19,142 bases of DNA from DHVE2 group archaeon (GCA_015520975.1 WAOZ01000121.1:1-19142); one strand, 5' to 3'. Counted from the first letter of the stretch, positions 6,219-13,806 are shown. The notes: a model not told the origin generated them from the letters alone. Numbers and translations are program-made.

Positions 6219-7531
6219 ATAAAATCAAACAGAGTTTGCATCTTTTTGGCTTTTTTCATTTCGGAAATTTTTACTTTTTCATCATCAACTTCATCGTACT
6301 CCTGATTTTCGCCATTCTTATTGGATTTGGTATTTTCCCGCTCCATCACCTTATTAAGCAAATCATAAACCTCTCGCCAGAGCGCGTCTTCATAATCTCT
6401 TTTCTTCATATCATCAGGCTTGGGTTTTGATAATATCCGAAACAGCGTGTGCGTGAAATCCTCTCCATACACGGATATTTTTTTAAACACCTCTCTTTCA
6501 ATATCTTCTTTTGTCCCTCCAGTAACATTTATTTTCTTTCGCTCTCTGGTCTTTAACTGATATGTATTAAGCAAAACTTCTAATGCACTCTCTTTGAATT
6601 TCTCCCGTATACTGTGAAAATCCACATCCGCTATTTTGCCCGAATACAGCTCTCCGCTGACTTTAACCATAACCACTTTGCCTGAATAATCCTTAGAAGC
6701 AAGAGTCATCAACTCTTCACGGAGAGATACGGCACTTTTACCGTTTGCATCCACGGATATTCTTTCAAATTCCGCAACATCTATCCTGACAAATTTCGGT
6801 TTGAAATCCTCCACTATGTAAAAGCCCCGTTCGTATCCCCTTTCAAGATCCGAATATGTCGCACCGAATAGCGGACCCGGATAAATCAACGGTGCGTTTC
6901 CTACACTGGATTCTATCCTCGCATGGATATGGCCACCTGCGTAGTAATCAAAACCCTGTGGAAGTGAGGATTTGGGTACCGCGAACCTGTCCGGGATATA
7001 GGAAGGCTTGAGTTCGGATATGGTTGTATGAAATACAAATATTTTCGGCGATGGAAGTTCAGAAAGATATGCTCTATCTAGATATTGGAAATATTCGACT
7101 TCCGCAGCGGATGAAAGCCCGGAGATCCCAACGATATACACTCCCGTTTCATCCCGTACAGGTTTTAATCTTAGGAGAGTGTCATCGTCGATCTCAACAC
7201 TTTCATAATTAACCGCCTTCATGAAAACATCCGCAGAATTAAGAACATCAAGAAGAGATGTGCTGCCCGCCGAAAAATCATGGGAGCCATACACCATATA
7301 AATGCGTATTCCAGCATTCTGCGCTTTTTTCAGTATTTCAACGCCCCGTTTCACGGTGTCCATATCGGGTATTGGGTTGTGAAACAGGTCCCCGGCTATT
7401 ATAATGAAATCCACCTCCTCTGCAATACATTTATCTATAGCCATCTCGAAAGCCTGGATATTCAGTTTTTTAAGTACCGGATTCTTACTGAATGCGCCAA
7501 GATGCGCATCTGCCATATGCGCGAATTTCAT
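6212..7531 (-). CDS. mre11: DNA repair nuclease Mre11
   Basis: A Mn-dependent phosphoesterase, 439 residues, which acts with Rad50 as exonuclease and endonuclease at broken DNA ends. Metal motifs visible: DxH (Asp8, His10), GDLFH (Asp48), GSHD (82-85, with catalytic His84), the HTT block and GGHIH. The usual motif three is GNHD; here Ser83 stands in place of the metal-binding Asn. The capping domain follows, then a low-complexity charged linker from about residue 390 (many K, E, N), and the tail KKMQTLFDFMG, which resembles an archaeal PCNA-binding peptide. The ATG at 7531 lies 26 bases from a TATA box, so the transcript is probably leaderless. It is followed by rad50; no HerA or NurA gene is next to it. 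Confidence 0.97.
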   Translation of the reverse strand: MKFAHMADAHLGAFSKNPVLKKLNIQAFEMAIDKCIAEEVDFIIIAGDLFHNPIPDMDTVKRGVEILKKAQNAGIRIYMVYGSHDFSAGSTSLLDVLNSADVFMKAVNYESVEIDDDTLLRLKPVRDETGVYIVGISGLSSAAEVEYFQYLDRAYLSELPSPKIFVFHTTISELKPSYIPDRFAVPKSSLPQGFDYYAGGHIHARIESSVGNAPLIYPGPLFGATYSDLERGYERGFYIVEDFKPKFVRIDVAEFERISVDANGKSAVSLREELMTLASKDYSGKVVMVKVSGELYSGKIADVDFHSIREKFKESALEVLLNTYQLKTRERKKINVTGGTKEDIEREVFKKISVYGEDFTHTLFRILSKPKPDDMKKRDYEDALWREVYDLLNKVMERENTKSNKNGENQEYDEVDDEKVKISEMKKAKKMQTLFDFMG

Positions 7532-7534
7532 ACG

Positions 7535-7565
7535 AATCTTTAATTATGCGGCATATTTAAAGATT
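7535..7565. repeat. Perfect 9-base inverted repeat around the mre11 promoter
   Basis: AATCTTTAA (7535-7543) and TTAAAGATT (7557-7565) are exact reverse complements separated by 13 bases. The arm centres are 22 bases apart, about two helical turns. One arm overlaps the mre11 TATA box; the other falls at the expected transcription start. The position fits a repressor operator, but this is inference. Confidence 0.5.
7552..7561 (-). promoter_or_regulatory. TATA box of mre11
   Basis: TTTAAATATG on the minus strand, centred 26 bases before the mre11 ATG, giving a leaderless or nearly leaderless mRNA. The divergent rps6e promoter lies in the same 144-base gap. Confidence 0.65.
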
Positions 7566-7630
7566 GATGCGAAGAGTGTGTGACAACAAGAGTTGCGTTT
7601 GGTGATTAATCTCTGAGAAGATTCAAAAAC

Positions 7631-7640
7631 CTTAAAATAA
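7631..7640 (+). promoter_or_regulatory. TATA box of the rps6e operon
   Basis: CTTAAAATAA, centred about 40 bases before the rps6e ATG. A start about 25 bases downstream would leave a short leader of roughly a dozen bases, just enough for the GGTGAT ribosome site at 7666-7671. Confidence 0.55.
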
Positions 7641-7675
7641 AAGTTCATATTATCACGCTAAGGCAGGTGATATGA

Positions 7676-8071
7676 ATGGCAACATTCAAGGTCGTGATAA
7701 ATGACCCTCAAACCGGAAAATCGTATCAGAAAGAAATTACGGGTACAAAAGCGAATTCGCTGATCGGAAAGAGGATAGGTCAGGAAATCGATGGTGTGTT
7801 TGTGGACCTACCCGGCTATAAGCTGGTCATTACAGGTGGAACTGACAAGGATGGCTTTCCAATGAGACCGAATCTTCAAGGTCCGCGGAGGAAAAAACTC
7901 CTTCTGAAGGGCGGTATAGGGTTCCATCCAAAGAGAAAAGGTATGAGAAAGAAAAAAATGGTAAGGGGCAATACCATTTCCGCTGAAATAGTTCAGATAA
8001 ATATGAAAGTTGTGCAGTACGGTCCGAAACCTCTTGAAGAAGCGGTGCAGGAAAAGGAAGGTGAAAAATGA
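7676..8071 (+). CDS. rps6e: Ribosomal protein S6e (eS6)
   Basis: A protein of 131 residues matching archaeal S6e throughout: N-terminal beta-rich part (MATFKVVINDPQTGKSYQ), the block SLIGKRIGQEIDG, and the strongly conserved GGTDKDGFPMRPNLQGPRRKK and GIGFHPKRKGMRKKKMVRGN. It is a small-subunit protein, universal in archaea and eukaryotes; archaeal forms lack the long C-terminal helix that is phosphorylated in eukaryotes, as here. The start is the ATG at 7676 with GGTGAT upstream; an out-of-frame ATG at 7672 sits between them. The stop overlaps the start of the aIF2 gamma gene (ATGA), an arrangement I recall as common in archaea. Confidence 0.98.
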   Translation: MATFKVVINDPQTGKSYQKEITGTKANSLIGKRIGQEIDGVFVDLPGYKLVITGGTDKDGFPMRPNLQGPRRKKLLLKGGIGFHPKRKGMRKKKMVRGNTISAEIVQINMKVVQYGPKPLEEAVQEKEGEK

Positions 8072-9297
8072 CGCAAATGCCTAAACAACCAGAGGTAAAT
8101 ATCGGAATGGTTGGTCATGTTGACCATGGTAAGACGACATTAACCAAAGCCATCACGGGCAGGTGGACCGATACTCATTCCGAAGAACTGAGGCGAGGCA
8201 TAACAATCAAACTGGGATATGCCGATGCCGCGTTTTACAGATGCAGAGATAAAGACGAGCCTGAATGCTATGTTTCCAATCCGAATAAATGCCCGGGAGA
8301 GACGGATTTACTGCGCGTTGTTTCATTCGTAGATGCACCCGGACACGAAACACTCATGGCCACAATGCTGAGCGGTGCTGCGATTATGAACGGTGCATTA
8401 CTGGTGATCGCTGCAAATCAGAAGTGCCCGCAACCTCAAACAAAGGAGCATTTGATGGCTCTGGACATTGTGGGCGTGAAAAAGATAGTCATCGCACAGA
8501 ATAAAATAGATCTGGTGACCGACGAGAGAGCAAGGGAGAGTTATGAGGAGATTAAGAAGTTCGTTGAAGGTACGTGCGCCGAAGGCGCACCGATTATCCC
8601 CGTAAGCGCCCATCATGACGCGAATATAGATGTGTTAATAGAAGCGATTGAAAAACATATTCCCACTCCTCAATTTGATCCAACCAAGCCTCCAAGAATG
8701 TACATAGCGAGGAGTTTTGATGTGAATAAACCGGGTACCCGACCCAAAGACCTTGTCGGCGGGGTGATAGGGGGCTCGGTCATTCAGGGCAAATTTAAGA
8801 TAGGTGATGAAATCGAGATACTCCCCGGTTTCTATGTTCCTAAAGGAAACAGAATAGAATGGGATCCCATTTACACGGAGATTGTATCGCTTATGGCTGG
8901 CGGAAAATACTGGAACGAGATCAGGCCAGGAGGTCTTGTGGGCATAGGCACAAAACTTGATCCCGCAATAACCAAGAATGACGGACTTTTAGGCAGAATG
9001 GCCGGCAAACCAGGAACATTGCCTCCTGTTCTGACGGAAATGACTATGGATGTGCATCTCCTTGAAAGGGTTGTTGGCTCACGGGAGGAGAGAAAAGTTG
9101 AAAAGATCCGCACCAACGAACTTCTGATGCTCAATGTGGGAACACTTGCAACCATCGGTATAGTATCCAGCGCAAGGGATGATGTTGTTGACATAAAATT
9201 AAAGTATCCCGCCGTTGCCGAGAAGGGCCAGCGCGTTGCTATTGGAAGAAAGATTATGAATCGCTGGCGTCTAATCGGATACGGAATTCTCAAATAG
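8068..9297 (+). CDS. eif2g: Translation initiation factor aIF2, gamma subunit
   Basis: A GTPase of 409 residues, core of the aIF2 trimer that brings initiator Met-tRNA to the small subunit. Motifs: G1 GHVDHGKTT (16-24), switch 1 with RRGITIKLG, G3 DAPGHE (89-94), G4 AQNKID, and G5 PVSA. Then come the family-specific RSFDVNKPGT, VGGVIGGSVIQG and the two C-terminal beta barrels ending RWRLIGYGILK. The zinc-knuckle region (57-83) has only three Cys (59, 67, 75), without the usual pairs of CxxC. ATG at 8068 overlaps the rps6e stop and has a GGAAGGTGA site. The 3' end overlaps the convergent winged-helix gene by 8 bases. Confidence 0.98.
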   Translation: MTQMPKQPEVNIGMVGHVDHGKTTLTKAITGRWTDTHSEELRRGITIKLGYADAAFYRCRDKDEPECYVSNPNKCPGETDLLRVVSFVDAPGHETLMATMLSGAAIMNGALLVIAANQKCPQPQTKEHLMALDIVGVKKIVIAQNKIDLVTDERARESYEEIKKFVEGTCAEGAPIIPVSAHHDANIDVLIEAIEKHIPTPQFDPTKPPRMYIARSFDVNKPGTRPKDLVGGVIGGSVIQGKFKIGDEIEILPGFYVPKGNRIEWDPIYTEIVSLMAGGKYWNEIRPGGLVGIGTKLDPAITKNDGLLGRMAGKPGTLPPVLTEMTMDVHLLERVVGSREERKVEKIRTNELLMLNVGTLATIGIVSSARDDVVDIKLKYPAVAEKGQRVAIGRKIMNRWRLIGYGILK

Positions 9298-9883
9298 ATT
9301 CATCAAGTTTTCTTTGCTGCGTTTCTTCTTTGTTTATGTATCCTTTCAAATCGTATGCTTCTATCACCAGTTCCCACATAATTTCTTCGTATTCTTTTGA
9401 ATAATCTTCCGTGGGGACAAAAGCGGAGTTGTTCCGTGGTATGGATATCCCCACCCCCTGAAGCAGTTCAAGTGCCTTCTTTCGCTCCTCCCCGACTATC
9501 TTGCGGGCATTCTGAGGATAGCCAACCCCAGATTTGTTGAGTTCTCTAAGAAATACTGGCCTTCTAAATATTCTGTAGAGCGTATAGAGACAAACATCCG
9601 CGGAATTTTCCTCATTGACCTTGCGTGCCTTATCACCCACGATCTCGTATATTGTTCGTTTTCTGCTCTGCTGAACACTGAAAACTTTGGCAGGTTTTAT
9701 TATTCTTTCCTTCAGTATTCCCATATCGGCCATGGCCTGCAGGTACCCGGTGAGCAAAAGCCTGTGTTTTTTTATCCCCATTTTTGCCAGCGCGTTGTAT
9801 AGATCGTTTATTGAACGGCCCTCCTTGCCTAAGAGTTCGACGATTATGTCCTTTAACGGCTTCTCCACTATTTTCTTCCCCAT
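9290..9883 (-). CDS. Winged-helix protein, probable DNA-binding
   Basis: A protein of 197 residues. Residues about 8-65 form a helix-turn-helix-like unit (LKDIIVELLGKEGRSINDLYNALAKMG split around a turn, then KHRLLLTGYLQAMADMGILKE, then a KPAKVFSV wing), typical of archaeal winged-helix regulators. The middle (about 75-135) is helical and basic (ARKIVGEERKKALELLQ), and the end is a charged, Gln-rich tail. It has no metal-binding Cys cluster and no membrane segment. I do not recognise the family beyond the fold; a regulator or chromatin-associated role is inference. It has its own TATA box at 9914-9921, and its stop overlaps the end of the aIF2 gamma gene. Confidence 0.7.
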   Translation of the reverse strand: MGKKIVEKPLKDIIVELLGKEGRSINDLYNALAKMGIKKHRLLLTGYLQAMADMGILKERIIKPAKVFSVQQSRKRTIYEIVGDKARKVNEENSADVCLYTLYRIFRRPVFLRELNKSGVGYPQNARKIVGEERKKALELLQGVGISIPRNNSAFVPTEDYSKEYEEIMWELVIEAYDLKGYINKEETQQRKLDESI

Positions 9884-9913
9884 AAAAACTCAGGGATGTA
9901 ATGCACATAACTC

Positions 9914-9921
9914 TATATATA
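9914..9921 (-). promoter_or_regulatory. TATA box of the winged-helix gene
   Basis: TATATATA on the minus strand, about 34 bases ahead of the ATG at 9883. It implies a leader of fewer than 10 bases. It is a strong box in the 64-base gap after the DUF885 gene, so the winged-helix gene is likely transcribed separately. Confidence 0.6.
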
Positions 9922-9947
9922 GGTTTTGCTAAGCGCATAATCAGGAA

Positions 9948-11517
9948 CTATAAATTATATTTCTCATATATTGCATTTTTTAAAATATTGAGTGGTATGC
10001 AACCCTCTGAGAGTATATTTTTATGAAACCTCATAATATCAAAATCTTCAACACTCTGTTTCACAGCATCTCTAATCTTAAGCATTTCATTTAATCCGTA
10101 AATATAGGTGAATTTAGAGCCGGGTGTGACCATACTGCTCCGTATCTCTCCTTCACTCACCGAATAATCCATTAATCCCTCAAAGACGAAGAAGTTTTTC
10201 ACCTCTTCTGTATTCATAGCACCCGTGAAAAGCGATATTTCACCTATCAATCTTGGCGCTTCTCCAGACCCTCGCAAGATGATAAAATATTCTTGATTCA
10301 GGATTGCTGAAAAATCCATGCTCAAATGCAAGGTGCTCCGAATAACATGCCCATCCTTCATAATAATCCAGAAAGGTATGCAGAGACCGAATTAAAGATG
10401 GGCTGTTTCTCTCATAAAGTGCCTGAACATGATGTCCTGGATAGATTTCATGCACCGCGGATAGCCTTATCATGTGTCTGTTGTGCTCGCGAAAAAGTTT
10501 CGGTGTCTTTGGGGGCGCTATAAAATAGAGGGTCTTTCGTGTTGTATCAAATCTTCCAGAGGTTATCGTGGCTGTATGATACAGAATTTTCTTCATATGC
10601 TCGGGCATCGGATATATCTCAACCTTTTCAGGTTCTGGTATCTGAACAAGGCGGTTTGAAATTACAAACTCTCTAGCTTCTTTAATCGCCATTCTATACT
10701 CATTGAGGAGCATTTCTATACTCTCCGGATGATCGTCTTTTATGGCGTATATAACATCTTCCACATCCGAGCGAGGATAGTGATCCTCAATGATATTTTT
10801 TATTTCCTGCATGCTTTTATCCATATATTTCCGACCTGTGTCTTCAAGTTGTTTTGCCGATAACTCGACACCCATGGATTGTAGCAATTCTGAGAACATC
10901 GTTTCGCCTATGGGTGTAAAAGGCTTTGCATCGTCTCTGACTTTCATAAGCCAGAAATAATAATCTTTCAGCGCTGAAAGAATGGGGGAAATATCCACTT
11001 TAAAACCTGCAGATCCCATATCTCTTTCAACACGTTTTAAAAGCACGGGCATCGTTGAGACCATACCCATAGCTATTTCAATGTACTCCTTTATCGGTTC
11101 TGTCAGAGAATCTCTACTTTTAACAAGCAATTCGGCGGCTGCCGCGATTCTCTTCTTAATTATCTCGTATTTTATCTCCGGTGGCACATCCATAAGAGAT
11201 GGATAAACTATCCCCTCGCTTATCATCTGAGGTGCCAGCGGATATTTTCTCCATAGTTTATAACGATCCAACATAAACAGGCGCCACTTTATAAAACTCA
11301 ATGCGGTTGAGTAATCAACCGCCTCATTCGAGGAACTCACATTCTCAGCCTTATCTTCAAAGTGCGAATACCACTCTTCGAGAAATACTATCTCAGTCTC
11401 CATACCCCTTTCGGAAATATCCGGAAATGGCGGGAATTCAAGCCATATTCCCTTATGAATTGCCAGATCCGGACGCAGGCGAAGGTATTCCCAGAAAAAT
11501 GCATCCCGAATATCCAT
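9948..11517 (-). pseudogene. DUF885-family protein, broken by a one-base frameshift
   Basis: Two overlapping reading frames form one DUF885 (COG4805) protein. The first, from ATG at 11517, gives 425 residues with the family's HEIYPGHH motif (356-363) and EGWACYSEH, then runs to a TGA at 10240 right after RVWRSAKI. The second frame supplies the rest (about 97 residues from ISLFTG onward, with PGSKFTYIYGL and the FHKNILSEGCIPLNILK ending typical of the family). The 1570-base span is one base over a multiple of three, so skipping one base restores a protein of about 522 residues. DUF885 proteins are putative metallohydrolases of unknown substrate; no signal peptide is seen, so it would be cytoplasmic. 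It lies 26 bases behind the deaminase gene. It could be a fresh mutation, a sequence error, or +1 recoding at AGG-TGA. Confidence 0.85.
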
Positions 11518-11543
11518 GTATTGTTGCAGAATTTTATCCTTTA

Positions 11544-12767
11544 TTAAGTTTCTGGATAATTCCCCATGTCGTATACAATTCGGCCATTCACAATCGTGGC
11601 CATGACATTCAGCCCGTTGAGAGAGTACACCAGATTTGATATTATCGTATCTTTCCGTAGAGGTTGTGCATTTGGTTCTGCGCCGTTTACAATTACGACA
11701 TCGGCCAGATGATTCTCAACGATTCTCCCGGCTTTCAACCCCAGAGCATCGGCGGCAACCACCGTGGCCATATCGAATATCTGCTGTGCAGTTGTGATCG
11801 ATGCATCCCATCTTTCGTTTTTATGTAGCAGAGCCGCGAATTTCATCACCTCAAACATATCCAGATTGTTGTTGGTAACAGCGCTATCCGTACCCAGCGT
11901 AACGGGCACATTTTCCTTAACCAGTTCTGGCAGTGGCATGGAACCGCCATTGCCCAGTTTCATATTGCTGGTCGGATTGTGCGAGACCTTCACACCGTTT
12001 TTAGCCAGCATTCTTATCTCGTTCAGGGTCAGCCACACCAGATGCACCGCAATGAGCCGGAAGGAGAGAAAACCAATATCGTTTAGGAATTCCACCGGTC
12101 TTTTGCCCGTCTTCCTCCGATGTTCGTAAACCTCTTTTCTAGTCTCGGAGACATGCATCGTCATCAGGGTGTCATATCGCTCGGCGATTTCCTTTGCTTT
12201 AAGCAGTGTTTCCTCTGAGCATGTGTATACGCCGTGCGGGGCAATCAAGGGGGTGATTAAATCCTCGTTTTGATATGCGGTAATGAACTTTTCAGCATTG
12301 CTTAGCGGGTTGCCCTCCTGCGTGGTGATATCTTCATCAACCACCGCCCAGCCGAGGAACGCACGCATACCCATTTTCTTTGCTACCTCTGCTACAACAT
12401 CCTCATCGGAGTACATGTCAACGAAGGTCGTGGTACCCGTGCGCAGCATCTCTTTTATCCCCATTTCCGCCCCGATACGGAAATCGTCTCTGCTTCTCTG
12501 CCCCTCCAATTTCCACATTTTCTCAAGGAATTTTTCCAGATCAACATCGTCTGCGAGACCCCGCAGGTCGGTCATCGGGATGTGCGTGTGCGTGTTTATA
12601 AGCCCTGGAATAACTATCATATTTTTTTCTTTAAACACATAATCTGCTTCCACATTTATTTTTCCAATCTCGGTGATGAGATTATCCTCAATATACACAT
12701 CCGCTTTGATTATCTCCCTGCGTGTGTTCTGCGTAACTACCCACGCATCCTTTATAAGCACGCTCAT
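11544..12767 (-). CDS. Amidohydrolase, MTA/SAH/deoxyadenosine deaminase type
   Basis: A metal-dependent deaminase of the amidohydrolase superfamily, about 407 residues. Metal motifs: HTHIPM (first two His) after VIPGLIN, MHVSET (third His), a conserved His in the RLIAVHLVW block, and the final Asp in LGTDSAV, with SHNPTSNMKLGNG typical of the MtaD/DadD group. These enzymes deaminate 5'-methylthioadenosine, S-adenosylhomocysteine or 5'-deoxyadenosine to the inosine forms. In methanogens and relatives this replaces SAH hydrolase in recycling SAM by-products. The substrate cannot be fixed from sequence. I prefer the ATG at 12767 (MSVLIKDAW aligns with family starts, GGGTG upstream); the in-frame ATGs at 12779 and 12788 would add four or seven residues. 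Confidence 0.88.
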   Translation of the reverse strand: MSVLIKDAWVVTQNTRREIIKADVYIEDNLITEIGKINVEADYVFKEKNMIVIPGLINTHTHIPMTDLRGLADDVDLEKFLEKMWKLEGQRSRDDFRIGAEMGIKEMLRTGTTTFVDMYSDEDVVAEVAKKMGMRAFLGWAVVDEDITTQEGNPLSNAEKFITAYQNEDLITPLIAPHGVYTCSEETLLKAKEIAERYDTLMTMHVSETRKEVYEHRRKTGKRPVEFLNDIGFLSFRLIAVHLVWLTLNEIRMLAKNGVKVSHNPTSNMKLGNGGSMPLPELVKENVPVTLGTDSAVTNNNLDMFEVMKFAALLHKNERWDASITTAQQIFDMATVVAADALGLKAGRIVENHLADVVIVNGAEPNAQPLRKDTIISNLVYSLNGLNVMATIVNGRIVYDMGNYPET

Positions 12768-12798
12768 AGGAACACCCATCACCCCCATGTTATCCTAA

Positions 12799-12826
12799 GT
12801 ATTTATTTCTACCTGATTGCGATATT
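12799..12826 (-). promoter_or_regulatory. Candidate promoter of the deaminase gene
   Basis: Two AT-rich boxes on the minus strand, CTAAAAATATCG (about 12815-12826) and AAATAAATAC (12799-12808), at distances that suit the start codons at 12788 and 12779/12767 respectively. Which one works is unclear. The same short gap holds the promoter of the plus-strand membrane gene. Confidence 0.4.
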
Positions 12827-12839
12827 TTTAGCAGGGAAC

Positions 12840-12848
12840 ATTTAAATA
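12840..12848 (+). promoter_or_regulatory. TATA box of the two-gene membrane unit
   Basis: ATTTAAATA, centred about 29 bases before the ATG at 12873. No ribosome site lies between them, so the first gene is probably leaderless. Confidence 0.55.
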
Positions 12849-12872
12849 GTTTTTTCAATAAGCGAATAATGT

Positions 12873-13181
12873 ATGGATTTGGCGGTGATAATTCTGGCAT
12901 CCACTGCGGTGCCTATTCTGATTTACAACGCATACTGGGTTATTAAAACAAAGGATACCGACATGTATTACGGGATATTTTCCGGAATCTACACATTCAT
13001 CGGTGCATTATTCGTATCTTACGGGTTTCCCGGGAATCTTATTATGCCTGTTTCGTTTTTCATACTTGCACTTGGAGGATTTCACGCATTTATAAATATG
13101 AGAAATAAAACCAAACTGATCAAGGGCATAATTTTCGTGGCAATGTGTTTAACCATATCCGTTATGCAATATGTGATGTGA
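12873..13181 (+). CDS. Small multi-pass membrane protein, unknown
   Basis: A protein of 102 residues with four likely helices: about 1-20, 30-50, 55-72 and 82-100. Short loops carry the charges (KTKDTD, NMRNKTK). No enzymatic or transport motif is visible, and I recognise no family. It lies one base ahead of the next gene, with which it clearly forms a two-gene unit. An out-of-frame ATG at 12869 gives no useful product. Confidence 0.7.
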   Translation: MDLAVIILASTAVPILIYNAYWVIKTKDTDMYYGIFSGIYTFIGALFVSYGFPGNLIMPVSFFILALGGFHAFINMRNKTKLIKGIIFVAMCLTISVMQYVM

Positions 13182-13182
13182 T

Positions 13183-13740
13183 ATGAACAAAAAGAAGATG
13201 TTCACAGGGATAATCGCGTATCTCGCTGTCATAGCGCTTTACTTGGCATTCTTTGCTTATCCCGTATCCCCGGCAACGCTCAATGCATCTGGATACACCC
13301 AAGTTAAATCCGAAGTTTACGAGCGTTTGCCCTATGTCGTATACAAAGTTTATGTGAAGCCTGATTTATCACCTGCCATAGTTGTTGTCGCCACGATAAG
13401 AACACCATTCGTGCCAGATAGTACCTACAGCAAAATTCTGCGGGATATGGAAGGTATCATTGAAAACGAAACAGAAGAGAGATACCACGCCAGCATAGAC
13501 CTCGTTTTTGTGGGAGAGACCACGGTAGCCATAAACGGGAAAAAGGTGGTTATGGACGAATACGATGTCCATCTGAAATATCTGAACCAATACGATGTGT
13601 GGGGCAGGCCAGATACCGTAAAACTATATCTTGGCGCATTTTTCTGCAACGAAAAATACGAATCGGTGTTTGTGGCTTATCTCTGTCCGCCAGTGTTTAA
13701 GAGCGATTTTACCACTGTTTTGAATAGCATAAGGTGCTGA
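13183..13740 (+). CDS. Exported or membrane-anchored protein, unknown
   Basis: A protein of 185 residues: a basic start (MNKKK), one hydrophobic helix (about 8-27), then an extracytoplasmic domain rich in predicted strands. No lipobox follows the helix, so it is likely an uncleaved anchor or a signal peptide cut near the YPVSPA region. Two N-x-S/T sequons (NAS, NET) fit an outside location. The last 31 residues hold three Cys (155, 168 and 185, the final residue), which could form a disulfide in a protein with no other Cys. A ribosome site, GTGAT, overlaps the stop of the upstream membrane gene, so the pair is translationally coupled. Function unknown. Confidence 0.7.
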   Translation: MNKKKMFTGIIAYLAVIALYLAFFAYPVSPATLNASGYTQVKSEVYERLPYVVYKVYVKPDLSPAIVVVATIRTPFVPDSTYSKILRDMEGIIENETEERYHASIDLVFVGETTVAINGKKVVMDEYDVHLKYLNQYDVWGRPDTVKLYLGAFFCNEKYESVFVAYLCPPVFKSDFTTVLNSIRC

Positions 13741-13774
13741 TTTTCATACGCAAATTTCAGCGTAAACGAAAACC

Positions 13775-13782
13775 CTAATAAG
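13775..13782 (+). promoter_or_regulatory. Candidate TATA box of the transketolase operon
   Basis: CTAATAAG, centred about 28 bases before the ATG at 13807. It is a weak match, but no ribosome site precedes that ATG, which agrees with a leaderless start. The 66 bases between 13741 and 13806 hold nothing else that I can see. Confidence 0.35.
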
Positions 13783-13806
13783 GTGTTGATAAATACACCT
13801 ATCATC

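Noticed and set aside
9948..10361. A separate 137-residue gene downstream of the DUF885 frame
   Set aside because: Its first 40 or so residues are the shifted frame of the DUF885 coding region and the rest continues that family's C-terminus; it is one gene split by a frameshift.
11764..12642. Plus-strand ORFs of 121 and 119 residues inside the deaminase gene
   Set aside because: Ser/Pro-rich reverse frames of a conserved enzyme; no start signals.
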